Source: Leptospiraceae bacterium
GTDB lineage: Bacteria > Spirochaetota > Leptospiria > Leptospirales > Leptonemataceae
Assembly (NCBI GenBank): GCA_026418015.1
Contig: JAOACE010000008.1
Coordinates: 62,001 to 126,000, forward strand
DNA: 64,000 nucleotides
Direction of reading: 5' to 3'
The notes beneath the pieces are model-generated. The model did not search any database. It was not told the origin of the DNA and worked only from the letters and a program-made list of their open reading frames with translations. Numbering within the stretch: position 1 is the stretch's first letter; each line of letters opens with the position of its first letter. The translations under genes were made by a program, and so were the position numbers. This document shows positions 27,422 to 36,158 of the stretch, piece by piece.

Positions 27422-28372
27422 ATGTGGAATTTAAATCATATAATTTATGCTTTGATTCTTATAGCTATTTTTTATTTTTTGATCTTCGAATTTTATCCGT
27501 ATATTTTTAAAAAATTTATTCTTAAACTTTTTAAAAGGTTTGGTCTTTATATTTATTTTGATGGAAAAGGCTTTATTCATCCTTTTTATTTTAAAGCCAT
27601 CAATGTTCATGTAAAATTTCAATATAAAAAAGAAATCGATTCCTTCGAATTAGACTGCGAATCCATAGAATTTAAAATTAAAATTCTTCCTTTAATTGTT
27701 GGAAAAGTTCAAATATATGATTTGTATTTGTCTTATCCTTATCTCTATTACGAAAATAAACTCAATTCTTTTTTAAAGATTCAAATCCTTCCAGATCAAA
27801 AAAGGGTATGTTTTAAGAATTTTAATATTGAAAATGGCGAAGTTTATGTGATCGATTATTTATTACCGGGTCCCTATAAACTTCGACTTACAAACATCAA
27901 CATAAAAAATGCAAAGATGGATTTATCTACTCCGATAAATCTATTATTTTTTATCGAAGAGGGAAATGCGAACATAGAACAAGGAATCATTACTGCAAAA
28001 ACAAACTTTAAGGAAAAATTTCCTCACGGTCGTTTAATTTTAAAAGATGTTAAATGGACATCTGTAATGGGAATAAAGATTCCTTTTTTTGGAACAAAAT
28101 TCGATTTAGATGTTTTTTATAAGCACCATTCATCGAATTCAACCTATGTTAAAGGTTTTCTACACTTGACGGGCAAAAGCCAAGAAGACGAATTAGGCAT
28201 TCCATTCGAATTTATTATTTACTGGAAAGAATATAGACTTCCCATGGATTTAGCATTACAAAAACTTATAGAAAAAATCTTCGAAACGGTACAACCTACG
28301 TTTATCGAAAAAGGAATATTAACCATTGGTAAAGAAGTATTCGATAGAATCAAAAAAACACCAGAGAAATAA
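27422..28372 (+). CDS. Membrane-anchored protein, AsmA/TamB-like N-terminal pattern
   Basis: A 316-residue protein without a family I can name firmly. One N-terminal helix (residues 7-30) is followed by repeated beta strands with the pattern of AsmA-like lipid-transfer proteins: SIEFKIKILPLIVGKVQIYDLYLSYPYLYY, VCFKNFNIENGEVYVIDYL, and LRLTNINIKNAKMDL. It is probably anchored in the inner membrane with a periplasmic beta groove. The glycerate kinase gene follows after one base, so the two are co-transcribed, though a functional link is not obvious. Confidence 0.65.
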   Translation: MWNLNHIIYALILIAIFYFLIFEFYPYIFKKFILKLFKRFGLYIYFDGKGFIHPFYFKAINVHVKFQYKKEIDSFELDCESIEFKIKILPLIVGKVQIYDLYLSYPYLYYENKLNSFLKIQILPDQKRVCFKNFNIENGEVYVIDYLLPGPYKLRLTNINIKNAKMDLSTPINLLFFIEEGNANIEQGIITAKTNFKEKFPHGRLILKDVKWTSVMGIKIPFFGTKFDLDVFYKHHSSNSTYVKGFLHLTGKSQEDELGIPFEFIIYWKEYRLPMDLALQKLIEKIFETVQPTFIEKGILTIGKEVFDRIKKTPEK

Positions 28373-28373
28373 T

Positions 28374-29663
28374 ATGGATTTAAAAAATTTCGCGTTAAAT
28401 ATCCTTCGAAGAACCATTCAAAAAATCCAACCCGATTTTTTGTTAAAACAAAAACTAGAAGAATTGAATTTTTATAAAACCGTCGAAGCATCTTCGAATC
28501 TTTTTGTAATTTCCTTAGGTAAAGCTGGGTTCACCATGGGTATTAGTTTTTACGATTATTTAAAACAACATCATTTAAACAATAAAATCCTTAAAGGATT
28601 TATCTGTACTCCTTATCATACAAAAAAATTTGATATTGATGGTTTCGAGATAATTGAATCTTCGCATCCTTATCCCGACAAAAATAGTTTATTAGCCGGA
28701 GAAAGGTTGTTCGAAATTACCCAAACAATTCCCAAAGAAACTACTATAATTGTTCTACTTTCTGGTGGTGCTTCTTCTTTAATCGAAAAACCCATTGATA
28801 CAATTTCGTTAGAAGAAATTCAGCATCTTACAGAAAAACTCTTAAAAAGTGGTGCAACCATTCAAGAAATCAATACAATACGAAAAAAACTATCTTTAAT
28901 CAAAGGTGGAGGACTTGCAGAAATGCTTTATCCCCGCGACGTATATCAATTTTTATTGAGCGATGTAATTGGTCCTAATGCAGAAGAGTATGTTTCTTCT
29001 GGACCTATGTATCCAGATAAAACAAGCGATGAAAAAGTTTATCAACTTTTAGAACAATATTCCATAGAATGGAGCAAAAAAATTCTATTTCCTCAAAAAA
29101 ATCGTACATCATTAAAATCATCTTATACAATTGGCAACAACGAAATTGCCGCTCAAAAACTAAAAGAATCTCTTATAGAAGAAGGCTATCGAGCAGAAAT
29201 ACTCAGAATTAATTTTACAGGAAATTTAGATCAATACGAACAAATCATTTCTAACGATATTAAAAATTTCTTAGAAAAACCAAAAAATAAACACGCTTTG
29301 ATCTGGGGTGGTGAACCTACCATTCGAATTACTGGAACAGGGATAGGTGGTCGTAATCAAGAACTATGTTTACGCATTGCTTTTTGTTTAAAAGAGTTTT
29401 CTCAATATAAAGAGAAAATTCTTTTTTCTTCTTTTGGTACAGACGGTATCGATGGACCCACCGATAGTGCCGGCGGAATTGTATTTTGCGATAGCGTTCA
29501 AAAAATCAATGATTTGATAAAAAACCATCAAGAGTATTCCAATGCAGAAGATTTATTACGAAATAATGATTCTTATACTGCTTTAAACTTAATCGACGGT
29601 TTAATCAAAATTGGTCCAACAGGAACAAACCTAAATGATTTAAGTTTTTTTGTTTATGATTAA
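28374..29663 (+). CDS. Glycerate 2-kinase (GckA/TtuD type)
   Basis: A 429-residue kinase of the DUF4147/MOFRL family, which phosphorylates glycerate at the 2-position. Motifs: ISLGKAGFTMG, VLLSGGASSLIEKPID, KSGATIQEINTIRKKLSLIKGGGLAE, LLSDVIGPNAEEYVSSGP, and the C-terminal MOFRL block GGRNQELCLRIA with FGTDGIDGPTDSAGG. The start is put at ATG 28374, two bases after the preceding stop, because the upstream in-frame codons overlap that gene and are not family-like. It links serine or glyoxylate metabolism to glycolysis. Confidence 0.92.
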   Translation: MDLKNFALNILRRTIQKIQPDFLLKQKLEELNFYKTVEASSNLFVISLGKAGFTMGISFYDYLKQHHLNNKILKGFICTPYHTKKFDIDGFEIIESSHPYPDKNSLLAGERLFEITQTIPKETTIIVLLSGGASSLIEKPIDTISLEEIQHLTEKLLKSGATIQEINTIRKKLSLIKGGGLAEMLYPRDVYQFLLSDVIGPNAEEYVSSGPMYPDKTSDEKVYQLLEQYSIEWSKKILFPQKNRTSLKSSYTIGNNEIAAQKLKESLIEEGYRAEILRINFTGNLDQYEQIISNDIKNFLEKPKNKHALIWGGEPTIRITGTGIGGRNQELCLRIAFCLKEFSQYKEKILFSSFGTDGIDGPTDSAGGIVFCDSVQKINDLIKNHQEYSNAEDLLRNNDSYTALNLIDGLIKIGPTGTNLNDLSFFVYD

Positions 29664-30719
29664 TTACTTGTTCCTGTTGATTATATAATACGGCAAGGTT
29701 TTCAAAATATCGCGATAATCTTTGTTTGTATAAGCAATCAAAAAATTCGAAACCAAATTCGAACAATATCCTGCTAAGGTTTTTTCGAATTCTAAGCTTT
29801 TTTCGATTCCTAAAAGCATGGGAAATGTAAGTTTACCTAATTCTTTATCTTTTTTAGTTTTTTTCCCTAAGGATTTTTCGTCCCCTATTTCGTCTAAAAT
29901 ATCATCGCTGATTTGAAAGAGTAACCCCAAGATTTCTCCATATTCAATGTATGACTGGTATATTCTATCGTCGAATAAACGATTTTCTTTTATTTTTCCT
30001 GTAATGATGGCTAATTCTATGGTTGCACGAAATAAAGCTGCAGTTTTATGATAATGAATCATCAATAGCTGATAAAATTCTTCTTTTTTTGTATCTAAAG
30101 CTAATTGTTTAAAATATTTATAATATCCTTTTAATTTAAAAAAATCTTCGTAAGAAGAAAAATCTTTTGTAGGTTCATCGAAATCCTTTTTTTCGTGAGA
30201 AAGATCCAATGCTTGACCTAATATCATCCCCGAAATACCTCCATATTTAGCAAGAATTTGAATTTTTTCTTTAACACAACAGTTGGTCAAACATAATAAA
30301 TAAAATGCCAATGTATTTAAAGAATCTCCTGCAAGAATAGCTGCCCACTCTGGAAATTTTTTATGACAGGTGGGTATACCTCTTCGAAAATCATCATTAT
30401 CCATTGCTGGCAGATCGTCATGGATTAAAGAATAAGTATGTATAAGTTCTATTGAATTTGCTGTATACAAAAATTCATCTATCTCTTGCTGCGATAGATT
30501 TTTTTCGAAACCAGAAATCAACAAAAAAACGATAGGACGTATCCTTTTACCACCATTAAGCAAAGAATATAAAATAGGTTTATAAACTTCTTTTATAAAA
30601 TTAGACTCTTTTTGAACAATAGAAGCAATATTATTAGCAAGAAACTGATTGATGATTTCGGAAAAATCTAATAATATTGCTTCTAGATGGGATATTTTAT
30701 GGTAATAATTCTCGTTCAC
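29664..30719 (-). CDS. ispA: Short-chain polyprenyl (farnesyl) diphosphate synthase
   Basis: A 351-residue trans-isoprenyl diphosphate synthase. The first Asp-rich motif is [15 protein letters not shown], with the two-residue insertion typical of bacterial farnesyl synthases. [12 protein letters not shown] is the substrate-binding block, and [12 protein letters not shown] is the second Asp-rich motif followed by [15 protein letters not shown]. That points to an IspA-like C15 (or C20) product. It overlaps the end of ndk by 23 bases on the same strand, so the two are translationally coupled. Confidence 0.88.
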   Translation of the reverse strand: MNENYYHKISHLEAILLDFSEIINQFLANNIASIVQKESNFIKEVYKPILYSLLNGGKRIRPIVFLLISGFEKNLSQQEIDEFLYTANSIELIHTYSLIHDDLPAMDNDDFRRGIPTCHKKFPEWAAILAGDSLNTLAFYLLCLTNCCVKEKIQILAKYGGISGMILGQALDLSHEKKDFDEPTKDFSSYEDFFKLKGYYKYFKQLALDTKKEEFYQLLMIHYHKTAALFRATIELAIITGKIKENRLFDDRIYQSYIEYGEILGLLFQISDDILDEIGDEKSLGKKTKKDKELGKLTFPMLLGIEKSLEFEKTLAGYCSNLVSNFLIAYTNKDYRDILKTLPYYIINRNK

Positions 30720-31116
30720 TAAAAAAATAATGGATCTCTTTTAAGGCATTTTCTACGGAATCAGAACCATGAACAGCGTTTGCTTCTTTACTTTTTGCGT
30801 ATAATTTTCTTATAGTTCCTTCTTTTGCATCTTTTGGATCGGTTGCTCCTATTAAGTCTCGCCATTTTTGTACTGCATTTTCTGCTTCTAAAACACCTAC
30901 AATAACGGGACCAGAGCTCATATAATTACAAAGATCCTCGTAAAAAGGTCTTTCTTTGTGTACTTCGTAAAATTTTTGTGCATCATATTTAGACATATGA
31001 AGAAGTTTTAATCCAACAATACGAAATCCATTTTCTTCTATTTTCGTTAAAATATGCCCAACATGTTTATTCTGTAATGCATCAGGCTTTAATATTATGA
31101 ATGTTCTTTCCATCAA
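30697..31116 (-). CDS. ndk: Nucleoside diphosphate kinase
   Basis: A 139-residue enzyme that balances NTP pools by phosphotransfer through a histidine. [11 protein letters not shown] at the N-terminus and the active-site block NAVHGSDS with H116 are diagnostic. The length is the usual one. Two consecutive ATG codons stand at the start; the choice matters little. The upstream 286 bases carry its promoter and that of the divergent Rrf2 gene. Confidence 0.95.
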   Translation of the reverse strand: MMERTFIILKPDALQNKHVGHILTKIEENGFRIVGLKLLHMSKYDAQKFYEVHKERPFYEDLCNYMSSGPVIVGVLEAENAVQKWRDLIGATDPKDAKEGTIRKLYAKSKEANAVHGSDSVENALKEIHYFFSERELLP

Positions 31117-31402
31117 TTCCGTATTTTTTGAATCAACTCATTGGTCAATTTTTTTTATTTTTTATATTTTTATAAAAACTTAAATTGTTATGAATTCAAC
31201 ACTTATCTTAGAATCATACGTGAAAATCATTTTAAACATAAAATAAAGATTTTTTAAGATAAATTTTATCAAAAAAATGTATAAAACTGAATCAAATCAA
31301 CCTTGCTCAATAAACGTGCAAAAAATTGTATTATTTCATAATACTTAAAAAAAAAATTGTGCTTGACTGAATTATAAACTCTAAAATACCGAAATAAGAA
31401 CT
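31117..31402. promoter_or_regulatory. Non-coding region between ndk and the Rrf2 regulator
   Basis: This 286-base stretch has no credible gene. Just before the regulator start, CTTGACTGAATTATAAACTC (near 31363-31382) resembles the half of an IscR-type site (GACT...ACTC), followed by a TAAAAT. Autoregulation at this place is plausible but not shown. A scatter of A/T tracts is otherwise featureless. Confidence 0.35.
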
Positions 31403-31834
31403 ATGGAAACATTACTATTTGATCGATACATAATTTTGCTTTTAAAAGCAGTTCTTTTTTTAGCAAAGCATAAAAACGAACAAAAATATTTTAAAGTAAA
31501 AGAAATAGCCGAAAGTTTAAATGTTTCTAAAAGTTATATGGCACGCATTATTCAAGGTCTTGTACACAATAAAATATTAGAATCATCTACTGGACCAACA
31601 GGGGGTTTTTATCTACCCACAGAAAACCTAAAACTAACCTTACACGACGTGATTAAACACACAGGATACGAAAAAGAACTAGAACGATGTGTAATGGAAT
31701 GGCCAGAATGTAACGAAGAAGAACCCTGCCCATTGCATCAAACATGGAAAAAATTTAAAGAATCCTTGTTAAAAGATTTAAAAAACTATACCATAGAAGA
31801 AGCATGCGACCAACTCTATGATAGAATTGTCTAA
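31403..31834 (+). CDS. Rrf2-family Fe-S transcription regulator
   Basis: A 143-residue regulator. Residues 28-75 are a winged helix (VKEIAESLNVSKSYMARIIQGLV, then the GPTGGFYL wing). Three cysteines, C96, C103 and C109 (CVMEWPEC and PCPLHQTW), occupy the place of the cluster ligands in IscR and NsrR, so a [2Fe-2S] or [4Fe-4S] cluster is expected. It could sense iron-sulfur status, nitric oxide or oxygen. No isc or suf genes are nearby, so the target is unclear. The 3' end overlaps the next gene on the other strand by four bases. Confidence 0.85.
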   Translation: METLLFDRYIILLLKAVLFLAKHKNEQKYFKVKEIAESLNVSKSYMARIIQGLVHNKILESSTGPTGGFYLPTENLKLTLHDVIKHTGYEKELERCVMEWPECNEEEPCPLHQTWKKFKESLLKDLKNYTIEEACDQLYDRIV

Positions 31835-32289
31835 TTATTATCTTCTATAATAAAACCATTTTCTTTAAGGACTTGATTGATAAAATTTTCGGGGAATTTG
31901 GTATCTATTTCGAAGCGATACGTAATCCATTTATCTCCTGGTTTATAGAACACGAATAAAAGACGAAGGGGTTGCTTTTCGTATCGCACATAAGTAATGA
32001 TAATTTTTAAAGATTCAAAATGTTCTTGATTGTAAGAAATTGAATAATCTTTATAACCGCCAAGAACCTTTTCGATATTGGTAAAAGTATTTTTTAAATT
32101 TTTTATCGATTCGGATTTATTATAAAGAATTGGATTACTCGAAAATAAATAATCCAAAGCTTGTTCAATTCGATTTTGTTTGTACAAGTCAAAGAAGTTT
32201 TTAACTATCTTTTCTGGTTCGTTGGATTGTGCATGTATGCCCCGAATAAAAATTGTTAATAAAATAAAAAGAGTAATTTTTAACTTCAT
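31831..32289 (-). CDS. Exported protein of unknown function
   Basis: A 152-residue protein with a signal peptide (MKLKITLFILLTIFIRGIHAQS, cut near residue 21). The mature part, from EKIVKNFFDLYKQNRIEQALDYLF to WITYRFEIDTKF, resembles small DUF4019/NTF2-like periplasmic proteins: an N-terminal helix pair followed by strands. I cannot name a function. It lies ten bases below the large coiled-coil gene and probably shares its transcript. Confidence 0.7.
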   Translation of the reverse strand: MKLKITLFILLTIFIRGIHAQSNEPEKIVKNFFDLYKQNRIEQALDYLFSSNPILYNKSESIKNLKNTFTNIEKVLGGYKDYSISYNQEHFESLKIIITYVRYEKQPLRLLFVFYKPGDKWITYRFEIDTKFPENFINQVLKENGFIIEDNN

Positions 32290-32298
32290 AGAAAATCC

Positions 32299-35112
32299 TT
32301 AGATATTCTGATTCGCTGTTGATATCACTGCGCGAACGAGAGAAATATCAATATTTAATCGTTCTGCAATGAGTTCTGGATCCCATTTGTGTTTTAGGTA
32401 TAACGTTAAAATTCCTTCTTTTTTCCATTCGTCGAGAATCTGCCTTTTTTTCTCAGGAATTTCTTTGGAATCTTTTGTTGCCCTATCTGCTTCTTGTAGC
32501 ATTTTTTCTACGGTTTCGTAGAAAGCACTTAATTTATCCATTTTTTCGATGGCTTCCGAAACTAGAGATTCTAGTTCATTTTTAATGTATCCACCCTTAT
32601 CACTTATTTCTGACAATCGTTTTGACATTACAGAAATCTGACTTTGTTTTTTCTCTAAATCGGTCATCAACACATCGATTTGTTCAAAGCGAGCTTCTAT
32701 TTCTTTGAATTTTATATCGATATCTTTTAACTCTGCTACCTTTTTTTCTAATACTTCTAATTCTTCTTGTATGTTATCCTTTCGAATTTCAAAAAGTTCT
32801 AGCTTTTGCATCAATTCTTTTGCGTTCTCGCCAGCTTCTAATGCTTCTTTTCGAGATTTTTCGATAGCTCTTAAAGCATTCTCAATATACTTTCTTCTTT
32901 CTGTTAATTCTTTAAAGAAATCTTCGAAGGCTTTTCGGTATTCTTCGAATTTTAACAATCGTTGTTCAATTCTTTCTGCAATTTTATCTGCACTTTCTAT
33001 GTTCACCAATTTTACTTCTACTTCCTGGATTTTGTCGCTTAGAGATGAAAAACGATTTTCTACGGTATCTAACAATGCTCTTCTTTCGTTTAACATTCTT
33101 AATTCTTGTTCGATTTTTTCTTTAATAGAGTTAATAGATGCTATCTTTTGTAAAAATTCTTCCAAATCCTTTTTATTTTCCTGAATTTCTTTTAGTCGTT
33201 TAGTCAAGATTTCTAGTCCTTGATCAAATTTTATAATAAACTCCTCTGCGGTATCTACTAATGATAGTTTCTCTTCGAATTTTCTTATTTTATGTGAATC
33301 TTCTTGTAATTCTCTAAAAATTTCATCTTTTAGGTTTCGTACTTTCTCTGTTTCGCTTATGATATCTGCGCGAATGTTAGCAATTTCGTTTCGAATTTGA
33401 GTTAAATCCTTTTGCATGTTCTCCATCGATTTCTTGATAGTAGCAGAAGTTCTCTTTTCTAATTCTTCTATTTGGAGCTGCCCTTTGTCTACTAAGATGG
33501 TTAATTGTCTGGAAATCTTTTCGTCTATGGTTTGGTTCAACTTTCCTAATTTTTCATCTTGTTCTTCCATAAATTTTGATGCTCTTTTTACTAAGCTATG
33601 GACTAACTCTTCTTCTTTTTCTTTTATTTCTTTGATGGCTTTTTCCGCAATTTCTTCTAACTTTTGTCTTGTTCTCGTGGTTTCCCGAATCTGTTCTTCT
33701 ACAAGATCAATTTTACTTTCGATTTCTTCCCGTAATCGCAGAAAGCCTTCTCTTGCATTTAGGAGTTCTTCTTTTTCTTGTTGTGCAAATTCCGAAAGTT
33801 CACCTTTAAGATTTTCTAAGGTATATAAAAGATTTCTTTTTAGTTGTTCTCCCAATTCAATAAATTTATCCAAAATGATTTCGTATTCTCTTTTTACATT
33901 GAGGATCTTTTTTTCTTCTTCGCTTACATAAATCGAAAACTTCGTTTGATATTTATCATATAAATTCTTAAACATGAGATCTAATCCCTCTATTTTTTCT
34001 GCTTTTACTTGCTCGATTTCTTCTTTTATTCCACTTACATTCATTTTTAGTTCTTCTAAATTTGCTTTTGCATGATATTCCCATTGTTCTAATAATTCTT
34101 CGCTTTTAGTCTGGATTTCTTGCTTTCCTTTGTTTATCACATCCATTAGTCTGTTTTCTGCATTTAGGTATTTTTCTTGGAATAATTCTATTTGTTCAAC
34201 GATGCTATTTGCCATTCTTCGCGTTTCGTTGATAATCTCGTCGCGTTTAGATATAGTTTGCAAGTTAAATTTATCGATTTCGTTCCTAATTCTTGTAATT
34301 TCTTCTTTTAAGGATTGAACTGCGGTTTCTTTGATTTGGTGTAAACCCACTTCCATGTTTTTAAAGCGTTCTTGATACATCCTCATCAATTCGATAAACT
34401 TTTCTTCGATTTTAACAGATTCCAAAGAAAACTTTTCGTCTATGTTTTGATTTATATTATGAATCTTTTCATCTAACAAATCGATTTGATATTTTTCTTC
34501 GTCAATTTGTCTAGAAATTTCTTTGGATTTATCGAATAATTCCTTTAAAGCTAAGTTTTCTTTTTCGATAAACTCTCTTGTTTTTAATCGTGCTTCTTCG
34601 ATTATTTTATTAATGATATTGTTAAGAGATTCTGTAATCTGATTTTCTTTAGATTCGATGTAAGTTTCTAACGATTTTGCTCTTGCATCGAGGTTCTTTA
34701 TTAAATCGTGGATTGCCTGAATTTTATCAAAACCTTTATCCAATACTTCTATTTCTTTGTTAAGAAGCTCCGCTTGTTGCGAAATAGTAAAAATCTTTTC
34801 CGAAATCTGATTCGTAAATTCATTTTGTTCTTGTAGTTTTTTTATGTATTGTTGATTATTCGCTATCAATTCTTCCAATGTTTCTGTGGTAGACTTCGCC
34901 TGTCTTAAACGTAAATCAAAATCGATGATGGTATCTTTGATTTCTGTTTTTTCGTTATCAATAAATTCTTTAAAATCGTCTTTTATATTTTCTATTGTTT
35001 GAATGATTTTAGCCTCATCGAATTGTTGATTTTTTTTCGATAGTCGAAGTGTTAATAATACAGAAATTAATACAGAAAAAAAAGAACTCAACACTATTAA
35101 TACAAAAGTCAT
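32299..35112 (-). CDS. Giant coiled-coil protein (SpiroCoCo-like)
   Basis: A 937-residue protein. One N-terminal membrane helix (residues 3-22) precedes about 850 residues of continuous heptad-repeat helix, rich in Glu, Lys, Leu and Ile. It ends in a compact domain with an HTH-like look, WDPELIAERLNIDISLVRAVIS. This layout matches, from memory, the SpiroCoCo family conserved in Leptospira. A role as a membrane-tethered cytoskeletal or cell-shape filament is plausible but undetermined. Several opposite-strand open frames here are only shadows of the biased codon content. Confidence 0.85.
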   Translation of the reverse strand: MTFVLIVLSSFFSVLISVLLTLRLSKKNQQFDEAKIIQTIENIKDDFKEFIDNEKTEIKDTIIDFDLRLRQAKSTTETLEELIANNQQYIKKLQEQNEFTNQISEKIFTISQQAELLNKEIEVLDKGFDKIQAIHDLIKNLDARAKSLETYIESKENQITESLNNIINKIIEEARLKTREFIEKENLALKELFDKSKEISRQIDEEKYQIDLLDEKIHNINQNIDEKFSLESVKIEEKFIELMRMYQERFKNMEVGLHQIKETAVQSLKEEITRIRNEIDKFNLQTISKRDEIINETRRMANSIVEQIELFQEKYLNAENRLMDVINKGKQEIQTKSEELLEQWEYHAKANLEELKMNVSGIKEEIEQVKAEKIEGLDLMFKNLYDKYQTKFSIYVSEEEKKILNVKREYEIILDKFIELGEQLKRNLLYTLENLKGELSEFAQQEKEELLNAREGFLRLREEIESKIDLVEEQIRETTRTRQKLEEIAEKAIKEIKEKEEELVHSLVKRASKFMEEQDEKLGKLNQTIDEKISRQLTILVDKGQLQIEELEKRTSATIKKSMENMQKDLTQIRNEIANIRADIISETEKVRNLKDEIFRELQEDSHKIRKFEEKLSLVDTAEEFIIKFDQGLEILTKRLKEIQENKKDLEEFLQKIASINSIKEKIEQELRMLNERRALLDTVENRFSSLSDKIQEVEVKLVNIESADKIAERIEQRLLKFEEYRKAFEDFFKELTERRKYIENALRAIEKSRKEALEAGENAKELMQKLELFEIRKDNIQEELEVLEKKVAELKDIDIKFKEIEARFEQIDVLMTDLEKKQSQISVMSKRLSEISDKGGYIKNELESLVSEAIEKMDKLSAFYETVEKMLQEADRATKDSKEIPEKKRQILDEWKKEGILTLYLKHKWDPELIAERLNIDISLVRAVISTANQNI

Positions 35113-35291
35113 ATTCGCACTCCTAGGAATTTTTAAAAAATCTATTTTAGGGTTTTAAACCGATTCTTAAACACGTTTTTATTTTAACAAGTTTTTTTTA
35201 TCTCGATGAATCCATAAACAATATTTTTATTAAAAACTATATTTTTGTTTACATATTAGAAAGCATTTTTATTTTTTCTTTTGTTACGTAG

Positions 35292-35840
35292 ATGCAAAGT
35301 AAAGATATTCAAGACTTTAAAAACTTTATCGAAAAAGAAAATAATTTGATCAAATTTGATTTTAAAAAATACAAAAACAATCGACTGTTAGAATTTAGTC
35401 TAAAAAAACATATATTTACTTCGAAACATACACCCTTGGAAATTTATAAAAAATTTTTACAATTCAAAGATTTAAAAAAACAATTAACATTTGATGAATT
35501 TTTAAATTATCTACAAGAACAAGAACTATGGGATTCAAAAAAAAGTATAGAAATGCGATTAAAATTCTATTTACAAAAAAAATATGGATATCATAAATTA
35601 TTAGAACTTTTAAAAAAAGACCTTTATAACGAAGAAGAGATAAAAAATCAACTAATTGATATTCCCCCAGATTATTGGAACAGTCAAATTAGGGATATTG
35701 TCGAATCTCTTAAAAAAAACAATCCAAATATAGAAAAACAAAAACTCCAAAAAAAGATTTACAATAAACTTGTATACTTAGGTTATAGAGAAAACGAAAT
35801 CCAAGAAAGTATAAAAGAAAATTCAATTGACGAAAATTAG
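35292..35840 (+). CDS. RecX-like helical protein
   Basis: A 182-residue all-helical, Lys-rich protein. Three repeats of three helices can be seen: FSLKKHIFTSKHTPLEIYKKFLQF, LTFDEFLNYLQEQELWDSKKSIEMRLKFYLQKKYGYHKLLELL, and KQKLQKKIYNKLVYLGYRENEIQESI. This is the pattern of RecX, the RecA inhibitor, including the Tyr-Gly-then-Ile/Leu turn of repeat two. Conservation is weak and recA is not in the window, so a different helical protein is possible. Confidence 0.55.
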   Translation: MQSKDIQDFKNFIEKENNLIKFDFKKYKNNRLLEFSLKKHIFTSKHTPLEIYKKFLQFKDLKKQLTFDEFLNYLQEQELWDSKKSIEMRLKFYLQKKYGYHKLLELLKKDLYNEEEIKNQLIDIPPDYWNSQIRDIVESLKKNNPNIEKQKLQKKIYNKLVYLGYRENEIQESIKENSIDEN

Positions 35841-35861
35841 TATTTGAATATACATATTTTT

Positions 35862-36158
35862 ATGACTCAAGACAAACAGAACACAAACATTGAAATTATT
35901 CCACCCAACAAAGAATCCTTTACAGAATCCGAAGAAGAAAAACCCAAAGGATGGAAAAAGTGGTTTTATATTATAGTTTCTATTGTAATGGGAATCTACG
36001 TTTTTATTCCAGAATTTACAGATGTTTTTCCCATTATAGGTTGGATTGACGAAGGTATTGCAATTCTGATTCTTACTTATGCATTAAATCGATTAGGAAT
36101 TAAAATCCCTTTTCTTGAACATATTTTAAACAAAAAAAAGAAACATCAGTCGGAATAA
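35862..36158 (+). CDS. DUF1232-like small membrane protein
   Basis: A 98-residue protein. A charged N-terminus (about 35 residues, ending EEEKPKGWKKW) precedes two hydrophobic segments: FYIIVSIVMGIYVFIPEFTDVFPIIGWIDEGIAILILTYAL. The Pro-Asp/Glu-Gly-Trp-Ile-Asp-Glu stretch is the DUF1232 signature. The function is unknown. ATG at 35862 is preferred to a TTG six codons up. It runs thirteen bases into the tail of the convergent DUF342 gene. Confidence 0.75.
   Translation: MTQDKQNTNIEIIPPNKESFTESEEEKPKGWKKWFYIIVSIVMGIYVFIPEFTDVFPIIGWIDEGIAILILTYALNRLGIKIPFLEHILNKKKKHQSE

Noticed and set aside
33416-33931. Long plus-strand open frames across the coiled-coil gene, and similar ones over uvrA, ftsZ and ftsA
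   Set aside because: They are antisense shadows: Ser/Phe/Ile-rich translations produced by the Glu/Lys-rich codons of the real genes, with no ribosome site and no domain.
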